From a bacterium (GTDB lineage Bacteria > Electryoneota > RPQS01): DNA of 64,000 bases. A program made the position numbers and the translations under genes. Shown piece by piece: positions 18,992-26,328 of the stretch (position 1 is its first letter; every line of letters begins with the position of its first letter). Below the pieces are notes generated by a model. The model was not told where the DNA came from. It did no database searches and was given only the letters and a program-made list of their open reading frames with translations. The stretch is taken from NCBI GenBank assembly GCA_016721565.1, contig JADKHW010000019.1, forward strand, positions 20,880 to 84,879, given 5' to 3'.

Positions 18992-20288
18992 GATACTCCG
19001 CGTGAATCTTTTCGGAATCGGGTACGCGCGCGAGATCATAGACGATCTGATGCTTCGAGAGCTTTTGCAATACCGGATAGAACTCGTGATCGCGATAGGT
19101 CACGAGCACGATTTCAGAATGCACTGCGATGTCGTCAGCACTTTCGCATAATAGCTCAGCCAGATGCGGAATAGCTGATTCGATGTAGGCTTTGTTTGAG
19201 CCCATCAACCGAGCAAGTGACACATTGCGGTCGAAAATCTTGATGTTGAAGCCTTTGCCGAGCAGTGTTTCTACAAGCTCTACTACAGGGCTTTCACGCA
19301 TGTCGTCAGTACCCGCCTTGAAGGCCAAACCCATGACGCCGAGCTTTTTCTTACCAAAGGCCTGGATTGCTTTTACCGCGCGCTTTACGCTTTCTTCATT
19401 AGATTCCATGAGCGAAAAGAGCAGCGGTGCTGCAACGTTGTTTTGGCGCGCGCATGCGGACAGAGCGCGAACGTCTTTGGGCAGACAAGAGCCGCCGAAA
19501 GCGAAGCCGGGCTTAAGGTAGTATGGCGAGAGATTCAGCTTGGTGTCTGAGCAGAAGATATCCATCACGCGATGGCTATCCACTCCGACCGACTTTGCAA
19601 TTGCACCGATCTCGTTGCCGAAAACAACTTTGACAGCATGAAACGAATTGTCCGCATACTTGACCAATTCGGCTTCCTCAATCTTGGTCATGTGGAACGG
19701 ACCCGGCAGGCCTTTGTACAACTCGGCAACCTGCTTAGCTGCCACTTCACGCTCTGCACCAATAACGGTTTTCGGTGGCCCGAAGAAATCCGACACTGCA
19801 GAACCTTCGCGGAGGAATTCAGGGTTATAGGCGATGTAGAAACCATTACCCTCTGCCTTACCGGAGAACTGCTCAAGCCGCGGCAGAAGCTCTCTGCGCG
19901 TTGTACCAGGCAATAATGTGCTTCGCAACACAACAGTGTGTGAACGAGTCAAATCTTTTATGGCCGCACCAATCTGTTCGCAGACCCTGCGAGCATATTC
20001 AGTATTGAGGGCTCCTGACGGAAGCGAAGGTGTACCAACGCAAATCAAGGAAATCTCAGTCTTGCGGACAGCCTCTTCAATCGAGGTTGTTGCATTCAAA
20101 TGCCCTGCGGCGCGATGCTTCGCAATTAACTCCGGGAGTTCATACTCTACAATTGGACTCTTACCTTCAAGCAAGAAATTAACTTTGACGGGATCTACGT
20201 CGATACCCCACACTTCATGCCCAGACTCGCACAGGCACGCGGCAGAAACGCATCCAACGTAGCCCAAACCAAAAACGCTTATTCTCAT
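18975..20288 (-). CDS. AlgD-type GDP-mannose (or UDP-glucose) 6-dehydrogenase
   Basis: NAD-dependent oxidation of a sugar nucleotide at C6 to the uronic acid. The N-terminal NAD domain begins MRISVFGLGYVG. The catalytic Cys268 is in GFAFGGSCLPKD, the same position as I recall for Pseudomonas AlgD. The C-terminal domain carries FKAGTDDMRESP and IFDRNV, and the protein ends HGVCW like AlgD. At 437 residues the length matches. The resemblance is closer to GDP-mannose than UDP-glucose dehydrogenases, but the substrate is inferred. The downstream overlapping GT4 gene points to production of a uronate-containing polysaccharide. A promoter is at 20326-20354. Confidence 0.88.
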   Translation of the reverse strand: MRISVFGLGYVGCVSAACLCESGHEVWGIDVDPVKVNFLLEGKSPIVEYELPELIAKHRAAGHLNATTSIEEAVRKTEISLICVGTPSLPSGALNTEYARRVCEQIGAAIKDLTRSHTVVLRSTLLPGTTRRELLPRLEQFSGKAEGNGFYIAYNPEFLREGSAVSDFFGPPKTVIGAEREVAAKQVAELYKGLPGPFHMTKIEEAELVKYADNSFHAVKVVFGNEIGAIAKSVGVDSHRVMDIFCSDTKLNLSPYYLKPGFAFGGSCLPKDVRALSACARQNNVAAPLLFSLMESNEESVKRAVKAIQAFGKKKLGVMGLAFKAGTDDMRESPVVELVETLLGKGFNIKIFDRNVSLARLMGSNKAYIESAIPHLAELLCESADDIAVHSEIVLVTYRDHEFYPVLQKLSKHQIVYDLARVPDSEKIHAEYHGVCW

Positions 20289-20325
20289 ATAACTCTAATC
20301 AATAAGATGACTTGGGTGAATCTTA

Positions 20326-20354
20326 AGTGTACTGAAACTATGGCAAAACTGCAA
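20326..20354 (-). promoter_or_regulatory. Promoter of the AlgD-like/GT4 operon
   Basis: On the minus strand TTGCAG (20349-20354), 17-bp spacer, TACACT (20326-20331), with a leader of about 30 bases before the ATG. Confidence 0.55.
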
Positions 20355-20435
20355 ACGTGCCCAGAATAGGCGCAAAGGGTACGCCAGTGTTTCAATTGTG
20401 CACCTAAGCTTACACGTATGTTCAACTTAACAGGC

Positions 20436-20464
20436 TTGATTTTTATGGACTTTAGCTGTAACTT
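20436..20464 (+). promoter_or_regulatory. Promoter of the aminopeptidase P gene
   Basis: TTGATT (20436-20441), 17-bp spacer, TAACTT (20459-20464). Expected transcription would begin just before the AGGAGG ribosome site, giving a very short leader. Confidence 0.5.
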
Positions 20465-20471
20465 AGTATAC

Positions 20472-20477
20472 AGGAGG
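20472..20477 (+). promoter_or_regulatory. AGGAGG ribosome binding site deciding a TTG start
   Basis: A perfect Shine-Dalgarno sequence seven bases before the TTG at 20485. No ATG nearby fits the protein family start, so this site fixes the unusual initiation codon. Confidence 0.8.
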
Positions 20478-20484
20478 AAATACA

Positions 20485-22257
20485 TTGAATACAAAAGCAA
20501 AGTTACGCGCTCTGCGCGATCACATGCGGTCATCTGGCATTCACGCCTATCTGGTGCCGAGCTCAGATCCGCATAACAGCGAATATATCCCCGAGGCGTG
20601 GCAAAGACGTGCCTACATAAGCGGCTTTACTGGGTCGCAAGGAGAGGTATGCGTAACAACAAGCGGCGTAGCCCTCTGGACGGATTCGCGCTATTTCTTG
20701 CAAGCAGAGCGAGAACTCTCCAGTTCAGGAATTCGTTTGCATAAGATTGGGATTGCGGGAACACCGTCTCTGTTGCAATGGCTGGCAGGTCAGCTTCCTA
20801 AAGGAGGCAAGGTTGGAGTAAATCCGCAAGTCGTCTCCCGGCAGCGGTGTTTAGAACTCCATCGCGATCTTTCCGAAATCGGCTTGCAGTTGGTACTTGT
20901 TCCCAGCGATCTCGTTGACAAGGTGTGGCCCAATCAACCTGCTATTCCAACGGACGCCCTTGAAGTGCATGAATTGAAATACTCGGGCGAATCGGTAATC
21001 TCCAAGTTGAAGAGCGTCCGCAAAGAGATGAAGTCACGCGGAGCTACCGCTCACATTCTGAATGAACTTGACTCCATCGCATGGCTATTCAATCTGCGAG
21101 GGCGCGACGTCGAGTACAATCCGGTGTTCGTATCCTACGCGATCATTCGCGATAACACGGCTCATCTCTACCTCGACTTGCGCAAGGTGACTCCAGCCGT
21201 GCGTAAGCACCTTGGGAAGCAGGTCCAAATTCACCGCTACGATGCGTTCGGTGATGCTGTAAAGAAGTTGGCCAAGTCGCGCGGCAAAGTTTGGGTTCAC
21301 GATGCGACTGCCACGCAGTGGATGTTCTCGCTTTTGGGCAAGGCAGATTTGCTTACCGAGCGTTCGCCTGTCACGCTGATCAAGGCAATGAAGACCTCGA
21401 AGCAGATCAAGGGCATTGCAGCGGCGCATATTCGAGATGGAGCTGCCATGGTGAAGTTCCTGTCGTGGCTGGATGAGAATATCGGCAAGATTCCGATGAG
21501 CGAATTGTCGCTTGAAGTAGAGCTTGAACGTGCGCGTTCCGCAAGTTCACTTTATCGCGGCCCGAGCTTCTCACCTATTATTGGATACGCGGCCAACGGC
21601 GCGGTCGTTCACTATAGAGCTGTTCAGGCAACTAGTAGACAGGTGAAGGCGCGCGGAATAATGGTTGTCGATTCAGGTGGACAATATCCCGACGGCACGA
21701 CGGATATCACGCGTACTGTTTGCTGTGGTGCGCCGACGCGCGAACAAATGGATCGTTTCACGCGCGTCCTGAAGGGGCATATCGCCGTTGCAACAACGCC
21801 CTTCCCCATTGGCACTCGTGGACCGCAGCTTGAAGTCTTAGCAAGGCGTCCGCTCTGGATGGCCGGACTTAACTATCTGCACGGTACGGGACATGGCGTA
21901 GGCCACTACTTGTGCGTCCACGAAGGTCCCGCTTCACTTGCACCTCGATTCCCAAATGAAGTATTGCAACCGGGCATGTTGCTGTCCAACGAACCGGGAT
22001 ACTATAAGGATGGCGAGTACGGCATTCGAATTGAAAACCTCGTTTACGTTGCTCTCGATAAAGATCGTCCAGGTTTCTACAAGTTTGAGAATGTAACGAT
22101 GTGCCCGATTGATCGACGCTTGATCGATGTGTCGTTATTGACTGCTGGAGAACGAAAGTACTTGAACGATTACCACGCTCGCGTGCGAAAAGTTCTTGCT
22201 CCAAAGGTTAAAGGCAAAGCGCTGACGTGGCTACGCAAGATGACGCAAGCGATATAA
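20485..22257 (+). CDS. Xaa-Pro aminopeptidase (aminopeptidase P, M24B)
   Basis: Removes N-terminal residues preceding proline. At 590 residues it is the long three-domain type, with two creatinase-like N-terminal domains (VPSSDPHNSEY, ISGFTGSQGEV) and a C-terminal pita-bread catalytic domain. All dinuclear metal ligands are visible: Asp396 (VVDSGG), Asp407 (TTDITRT), His470 (GTGHGVG), Glu503 (SNEPGYY) and Glu517 (RIENL). The start is TTG at 20485 behind a perfect AGGAGG. There is no signal peptide, so it is probably cytoplasmic. It is transcribed divergently from the AlgD-like operon and ends at a bidirectional terminator. Confidence 0.93.
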   Translation: MNTKAKLRALRDHMRSSGIHAYLVPSSDPHNSEYIPEAWQRRAYISGFTGSQGEVCVTTSGVALWTDSRYFLQAERELSSSGIRLHKIGIAGTPSLLQWLAGQLPKGGKVGVNPQVVSRQRCLELHRDLSEIGLQLVLVPSDLVDKVWPNQPAIPTDALEVHELKYSGESVISKLKSVRKEMKSRGATAHILNELDSIAWLFNLRGRDVEYNPVFVSYAIIRDNTAHLYLDLRKVTPAVRKHLGKQVQIHRYDAFGDAVKKLAKSRGKVWVHDATATQWMFSLLGKADLLTERSPVTLIKAMKTSKQIKGIAAAHIRDGAAMVKFLSWLDENIGKIPMSELSLEVELERARSASSLYRGPSFSPIIGYAANGAVVHYRAVQATSRQVKARGIMVVDSGGQYPDGTTDITRTVCCGAPTREQMDRFTRVLKGHIAVATTPFPIGTRGPQLEVLARRPLWMAGLNYLHGTGHGVGHYLCVHEGPASLAPRFPNEVLQPGMLLSNEPGYYKDGEYGIRIENLVYVALDKDRPGFYKFENVTMCPIDRRLIDVSLLTAGERKYLNDYHARVRKVLAPKVKGKALTWLRKMTQAI

Positions 22258-22281
22258 GCCAAACCAATTTCAGATAAAATT

Positions 22282-22316
22282 AGCGGGACTCGACTTCGGG
22301 TCCCGCTATCTTTTTT
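22282..22316. terminator. Terminator between aminopeptidase P and methyltransferase
   Basis: Stem AGCGGGAC (22282-22289) with GTCCCGCT (22300-22307), then ATCTTTTTT on the plus strand. It overlaps the very end of the convergent methyltransferase gene. Confidence 0.85.
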
Positions 22317-22938
22317 CGAATAGTGCGACTCTGTCACTGATTATTTCAAGCTGCAAACCAAAATGCGCGGCGATCCACTCCATTGTCCGTACGCTGTAGA
22401 AGCAAATGTGCGTCGGGTCTTGGGCGTACCACCATCTGTTGAGGTCCATCTCATCGTTGTACATTAATGTCATTACACCGAGCATACTACCGCTGCGCAT
22501 ACACTTCATTATCTTCGACCAGTCGTCGATGGGAAACCGAAAATGCTCGGCGGTTTCGCAACAGGCTACCGCATCATAGGTGCGATCCAGCACATTAATA
22601 TCGACAGAAAAGAATGGATCATAAATCTCAACCCGGTAGCCGCGCTCGCGCATTAGCTCAGCCATGACAGGGGTTGGGCCGCTACCGAAATCGAGAATTT
22701 CTGACCCCGGTGTAACACTTGCAACAAGCGGAGCGATTAGCCGCTCCAAGAATACGAGGTACCCAGAATCGTCGCGGTTGTTTCGGTGGGTAAGGTAACG
22801 TTGCAGCTCCATTTCCGGCAAGAGGTGAAAGTCCGGATGGACAAACAGCAAATCACAAGTACCGCATCGCGACGACGGCCTGCTCGCAAGATCACCAATG
22901 TGCTTTATGCTATTTCCATTGCAAAGCGGGCAGTTCAT
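22306..22938 (-). CDS. SAM-dependent methyltransferase with N-terminal zinc ribbon
   Basis: A 210-residue class I methyltransferase of the Methyltransf_23 type. The N-terminus has two Cys pairs (CPLC at 3-6, CGTC near 26-29) forming a small zinc ribbon. The SAM-binding motif I is ILDFGSGPTPV near residue 80, followed by EIYDPFF (acidic end of beta-2) and CCETAEHF. Related proteins often modify sugars or surface glycans, but the substrate here is unknown. It stands alone between aminopeptidase P (convergent) and tRNA-Gly. Confidence 0.8.
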   Translation of the reverse strand: MNCPLCNGNSIKHIGDLASRPSSRCGTCDLLFVHPDFHLLPEMELQRYLTHRNNRDDSGYLVFLERLIAPLVASVTPGSEILDFGSGPTPVMAELMRERGYRVEIYDPFFSVDINVLDRTYDAVACCETAEHFRFPIDDWSKIMKCMRSGSMLGVMTLMYNDEMDLNRWWYAQDPTHICFYSVRTMEWIAAHFGLQLEIISDRVALFEKR

Positions 22939-22969
22939 AGAAATTTAAGACTCCTTATAGAAAACGGGA

Positions 22970-22993
22970 ACAGGCACCGTTAAGTGCCTGTTT
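22970..22993 (-). terminator. Hairpin downstream of tRNA-Gly
   Basis: Inverted repeat AACAGGCAC and GTGCCTGTT with a 6-nt loop, directly past the tRNA 3' end on the minus strand. The following sequence is only moderately T-rich, so terminator function is probable but not certain. Confidence 0.55.
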
Positions 22994-23000
22994 TACTTAG

Positions 23001-23072
23001 AGCGGATGACGGGGCTCGAACCCGCAACAACTGGCTTGGGAAGCCAGTACTCTACCATTGAGTTACATCCGC
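23001..23072 (-). tRNA. tRNA-Gly (anticodon CCC)
   Basis: A 72-nt cloverleaf: acceptor GCGGATG paired with CATCCGC, anticodon arm CTGGC-TTCCCAA-GCCAG giving anticodon CCC, T arm TGCGG-GTTCGAG-CCCCG with one mismatch, and discriminator T73 as usual for glycine tRNAs. CCA is not encoded. Confidence 0.94.
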
Positions 23073-23085
23073 TAAGGAATCTACA

Positions 23086-23113
23086 AATGTAAACAAATCT
23101 GACTGAATGTCAA
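23086..23113 (-). promoter_or_regulatory. Promoter of tRNA-Gly
   Basis: On the minus strand TTGACA (23108-23113), 16-bp spacer, TACATT (23086-23091), 14 bases before the tRNA 5' end. Confidence 0.7.
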
Positions 23114-23295
23114 GGTGTCCGGTTTGCTCCGTCTCTGCGAGGTGTTAACTATGGGTGCAATACCAATTGACTGTTTGTAGGTTGTAAGGTCGTTTGAAGT
23201 TTGGAAGTTAGTGTCTGTAGGTTTCAAAATTGGTGTTTACTGAAGTAGCGGGCATGAAAGGAGCAAGTGGTCCGCGCGCAAGAGTAGCATAGCAA

Positions 23296-23371
23296 AATTG
23301 TTCACGATGGTCCCATCATCTAACAATTGCGGTACAGACCTGATGAACTCAGGTGCGGTTCCGCAGGGAGT
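23296..23371 (+). promoter_or_regulatory. Structured 5' leader of the lipoprotein gene
   Basis: Three nested or adjacent helices: AATTGTT (23296-23302) with AACAATT (23322-23328) enclosing GATG/CATC; ACCTGA with TCAGGT; and GCGG-TT-CCGC, followed by AGGGAG and the ATG. It does not match a riboswitch class I know. A role in translation control is only inferred. Confidence 0.4.
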
Positions 23372-23376
23372 AAATT

Positions 23377-23804
23377 ATGAAGTCCATTCCATTCTTGCTG
23401 ATGATACTCTTGATCATTGGTTGTTCATCGAATTGGGGCACCAACTCGACAGACCAAGAGTACGAAGCAACTGCAGCCGCGCTTGCGCAGACTAATGATG
23501 CAAGCGTTAGCCCAGTGACGGAAATTGAGCCGGGAACGCCATTGTGTGAGACAGAGAATTTCGGCTATCTCGAATTAAGGAACTCCTCCGCCTGCCTGTG
23601 CGATGCGTGATTGGCGACGATATCTCGGTAATCGTTCAACCCAATCTTCCGAACACGGTACAAGTGTCCATGGGATATCGCGAGGTTCAGTGGTGGCCAA
23701 ACGAGCACAGCTACTACACATGCACAGCGGCTGTCGCGATGTGCAAGACGACAACCAATCAGTTCGATCCGTCAATGGCTTGCCACTCGACGAGAGATCG
23801 TTAG
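23377..23804 (+). CDS. Small putative lipoprotein, frameshifted
   Basis: Begins with a lipoprotein signal (MKSIPFLLMILLIIGCSSN; lipobox IIGC), so the mature protein should be membrane-anchored from Cys16. The first frame stops at 23610. The next frame, equivalent to one missing base somewhere in about 23555-23600, continues with a plausible beta-rich sequence (VIGDDISVIVQPN, VQVSMGYREVQWW) to a TAG at 23804, about 142 residues in all. That part has several cysteines (YYTCTAAVAMC). No family is recognised. The true join cannot be placed exactly, and the short 77-residue version could also be the real product. Confidence 0.5.
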
Positions 23805-23823
23805 ATAGATCAAACAATCCAAT

Positions 23824-23852
23824 GAAAAGGGGCGGCAAATTGCCGCCCTTTT
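23824..23852. terminator. Bidirectional terminator
   Basis: GGGCGGCA with TGCCGCCC flanked by AAAAG and TTTTC, between the convergent lipoprotein and S9 peptidase genes. Confidence 0.8.
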
Positions 23853-23875
23853 CTTGTATCCTATTCTTATCGCGG

Positions 23876-25735
23876 CTACTGTTGGCCTTTGACGTGCTGA
23901 TTGAGAAACTCGACTACCTTGGTATAGGCTTCAATCTTGTTTTCTGTTTTGCGCAAACCGTGCCCTTCATCTTCAAACAGCATATATTCTACTACTCCTC
24001 CTCGTTCACGAATAGCTTCAACCATTTGATCGGCCTCGGATTGCGGTACGCGCGGATCATTTGCTCCCTGGATAACAAAAAGCGGTGCTTTGATTTTGTC
24101 AACTTGATTCAAGGGAGAGATGCTCTCAAGAAACTCACGATCGGTAGCAAGTGATCCGTATTCAGCCTCACGCAGTGCTTTGCGATATTTGCCGGTGTTT
24201 TCAAGAAATGTTACAAAATTTGAGATGCCAACGACATCAATACCGGCGGCGAATAGATCGGGATAAGTTGTTAGCCCAGATAACACCATGAAGCCGCCGT
24301 AGCTACCTCCGAAAAGAACGATCTTGCTTTTGTCAATATCCTTGCGACCGCCAAGCCACTTGGCCGCGTATTCCAAGTCTTTGACAGAATCCATGCGCCT
24401 GTGAACATTATCTAAGGACAGAAATGTTTTGCCAAATCCGGACGAACCACGTACGTTTGGCTCGAGAATCGCATAACCGTTGTACAGCCAATATTGGAAC
24501 AAGCCGGACAGATCAGGCTGCGCCTGCGACTCAGGACCACCATGAATTGCAATGATGACCGGGCATTTCGCAGGTGCATTGAGCGGTTTATAGAAGAATG
24601 CAGGAATCTTGAGCTTATCAAATGATTCGTACTCGACGACCTCTGGTGCAACGAAAAGCTGCATTGGGACTCCACCAGTCGCCGATGAAGTTAATTGATA
24701 AAGTTTGTCTGAGAATGGCTCGTAGATCCAAAGATCAAACGGCTTCGTCGCGTGGCCAAACGAAATAGCCATGTGCTTGCTGTCAGGCGAGAACGTCATA
24801 TCGCGGATGATACCGTCCGGGAATCGGTAGCCCTCAATCCTGCGTTCTTTCGCGAGATTATTGTAATAGAAGCGAGAGAGGCCCTTGTCATTTACGACAA
24901 ACGCATACCCCGAGCCGTCGGGAGCCACCGTCAGCATATCAACTTCGGCCTCGGGAGTCTCGAGCCATGTCCACTGGCCGCTCTCAATACTGTAAGAGGC
25001 GATGCCAATGAACTCGCGGCCTCGATTGCTTCGTGCGATGATGTTCCGTCCGGATTGGTCAAAGTACGCGTCCCCGAAGAACTCATCTCCGGTGTGCTCG
25101 GTCAGCAATTTCGTTAAACCTGACTCTCTATCATACAAAAGCAGGTCTGAATTGACATTCGACATATCTCGCCGGATAATCAGATAGCGGTTATCAGCAG
25201 AATATTGGCTGGCAGACAAACTGCCGCCGCCGTCATATATGAGACGCGGTTCAATTTCAGTGAGATGGTGCTCATAAACGTCAAAATCAATACCATTGCG
25301 AGCATTGGTCGAATAGCATATAATTGTGCCGTCGGGCGACCACGCGCCAAACCGATAGATGCCTTCGTTGTCGATTGGAGTCAGCGGGACAAGCGGTGAC
25401 AATCCCGGATTCATCATGTAGAGTTTGGATTTTTCACTCCCGCCACGCGATGCCGCGACAATCATTTGCGATCTATCAACTGGAGACCACCAAGCGCCTT
25501 CCACACCATCATCTTCAAATGTCAATTGTGTAGTCGGCCCGGGGTGGTCAAAAGTCTTCCATACTTGTGGTGCACCACTGATATTCGCAAGGTAAGCGAT
25601 TTCGGTGCCAGCTGGACTGAAAGTTGCTCGCGTTGCGGACTGCACATTTAGGAATTGTGCCAACGTGAAGTCCTGCGCAATCGCGGTTAACATACTAACG
25701 CAAACAATGCTGACGATGTGGAGAAGTGTTTTCAT
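23876..25735 (-). CDS. S9 family (acylaminoacyl-peptidase-like) serine peptidase
   Basis: Prolyl-oligopeptidase-type exopeptidase with a signal peptide (residues 1-20, ending AIAQ), so probably periplasmic. Residues about 25-350 form a beta-propeller with TolB/PD40-like blades (ATFSPAGTEIAYLAN, GAWSPDGTIICYS), and 360-619 the alpha/beta-hydrolase domain. The triad is Ser478 (GGSYGGF), Asp560 (GANDPRV) and His592 (DEGHGL). The length of 619 is normal. Its ATG overlaps the stop of coaE as ATGA, so it ends a six-gene minus-strand run. Confidence 0.92.
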   Translation of the reverse strand: MKTLLHIVSIVCVSMLTAIAQDFTLAQFLNVQSATRATFSPAGTEIAYLANISGAPQVWKTFDHPGPTTQLTFEDDGVEGAWWSPVDRSQMIVAASRGGSEKSKLYMMNPGLSPLVPLTPIDNEGIYRFGAWSPDGTIICYSTNARNGIDFDVYEHHLTEIEPRLIYDGGGSLSASQYSADNRYLIIRRDMSNVNSDLLLYDRESGLTKLLTEHTGDEFFGDAYFDQSGRNIIARSNRGREFIGIASYSIESGQWTWLETPEAEVDMLTVAPDGSGYAFVVNDKGLSRFYYNNLAKERRIEGYRFPDGIIRDMTFSPDSKHMAISFGHATKPFDLWIYEPFSDKLYQLTSSATGGVPMQLFVAPEVVEYESFDKLKIPAFFYKPLNAPAKCPVIIAIHGGPESQAQPDLSGLFQYWLYNGYAILEPNVRGSSGFGKTFLSLDNVHRRMDSVKDLEYAAKWLGGRKDIDKSKIVLFGGSYGGFMVLSGLTTYPDLFAAGIDVVGISNFVTFLENTGKYRKALREAEYGSLATDREFLESISPLNQVDKIKAPLFVIQGANDPRVPQSEADQMVEAIRERGGVVEYMLFEDEGHGLRKTENKIEAYTKVVEFLNQHVKGQQ

Positions 25736-26328
25736 GCAATCAAAGATTTTATTTTATGTTTCCAAAGATCTTCTACTTGTTTGGCAAGATCGTCCAGTGA
25801 TCCGTCGTTTTGAAAAACAAAATCAGCGTTTAACACCTTGTAAGCAACAGGGAGCTGTGCAGCAATTCTCCGCTCAATGTCTTCCTTAGAAAACCTTACT
25901 GACGCCCTGTCGTATGCAAGCTTGGCGTCGGCGGCCACGACGACAATCACATCAAAGTCTTTTTGGATATTCCACTCAAAGATGAGCGCCGCATCAAAAA
26001 CAACGATACTCTTCTTGGACTGATCAAACGCGTTTTGCCAACGGGAATAGATGCCGGGAAAGGTTAGCAGAGTAAGCCACTTGCTCTGATTTGGATCAGC
26101 GAATACGAGTGCGGCGAGTGCCTTGCGGTTCAAAATTCCATCAGAGCTGGCTATCTGCGCACCAAATCGTTCAACAAGTGCTTCACGAACGTCAGCATCT
26201 TCATCAAGCACTTGTCTGCCAAGTTCGTCTCCTGTAACAATGGCCGCGCCATGCTTCGCGAGCATATTCGCAACGGTTGATTTACCTGCGCCAATTCCGC
26301 CGGTAAGGCCAATCTTAACTTTCTTCAC
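25732..26328 (-). CDS. coaE: Dephospho-CoA kinase
   Basis: Last step of coenzyme A synthesis: phosphorylates the 3'-hydroxyl of dephospho-CoA. The P-loop is GLTGGIGAGKST near residue 7, followed by the family pattern VTGDELGRQVL and the lid region near RFSKEDIERRIAAQL. At 198 residues the length is normal. It overlaps both neighbours by four bases (ATGA), which places an essential housekeeping gene between two exported peptidases. Confidence 0.95.
   Translation of the reverse strand: MKKVKIGLTGGIGAGKSTVANMLAKHGAAIVTGDELGRQVLDEDADVREALVERFGAQIASSDGILNRKALAALVFADPNQSKWLTLLTFPGIYSRWQNAFDQSKKSIVVFDAALIFEWNIQKDFDVIVVVAADAKLAYDRASVRFSKEDIERRIAAQLPVAYKVLNADFVFQNDGSLDDLAKQVEDLWKHKIKSLIA

Larger units (their letters stand above)
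23073..23376. other. Intergenic region with tRNA promoter and structured leader
   Basis: These 304 bases contain no credible gene. The left part carries the leftward tRNA-Gly promoter (23086-23113); the right part (23296-23371) folds into several hairpins just before the lipoprotein start and is listed separately. The middle holds loosely repeated TGTAGGTT words. Confidence 0.55.

Noticed and set aside
23150..23240. Repeat array from the TGTAGGTT words
   Set aside because: Only two or three imperfect copies with irregular spacing; no CRISPR or tandem-repeat structure here or elsewhere in the window.
23341..23366. Hammerhead ribozyme, because CTGATGA occurs in the lipoprotein leader
   Set aside because: The required GAAA and third stem are absent; the bases are explained by the ACCTGA/TCAGGT hairpin.
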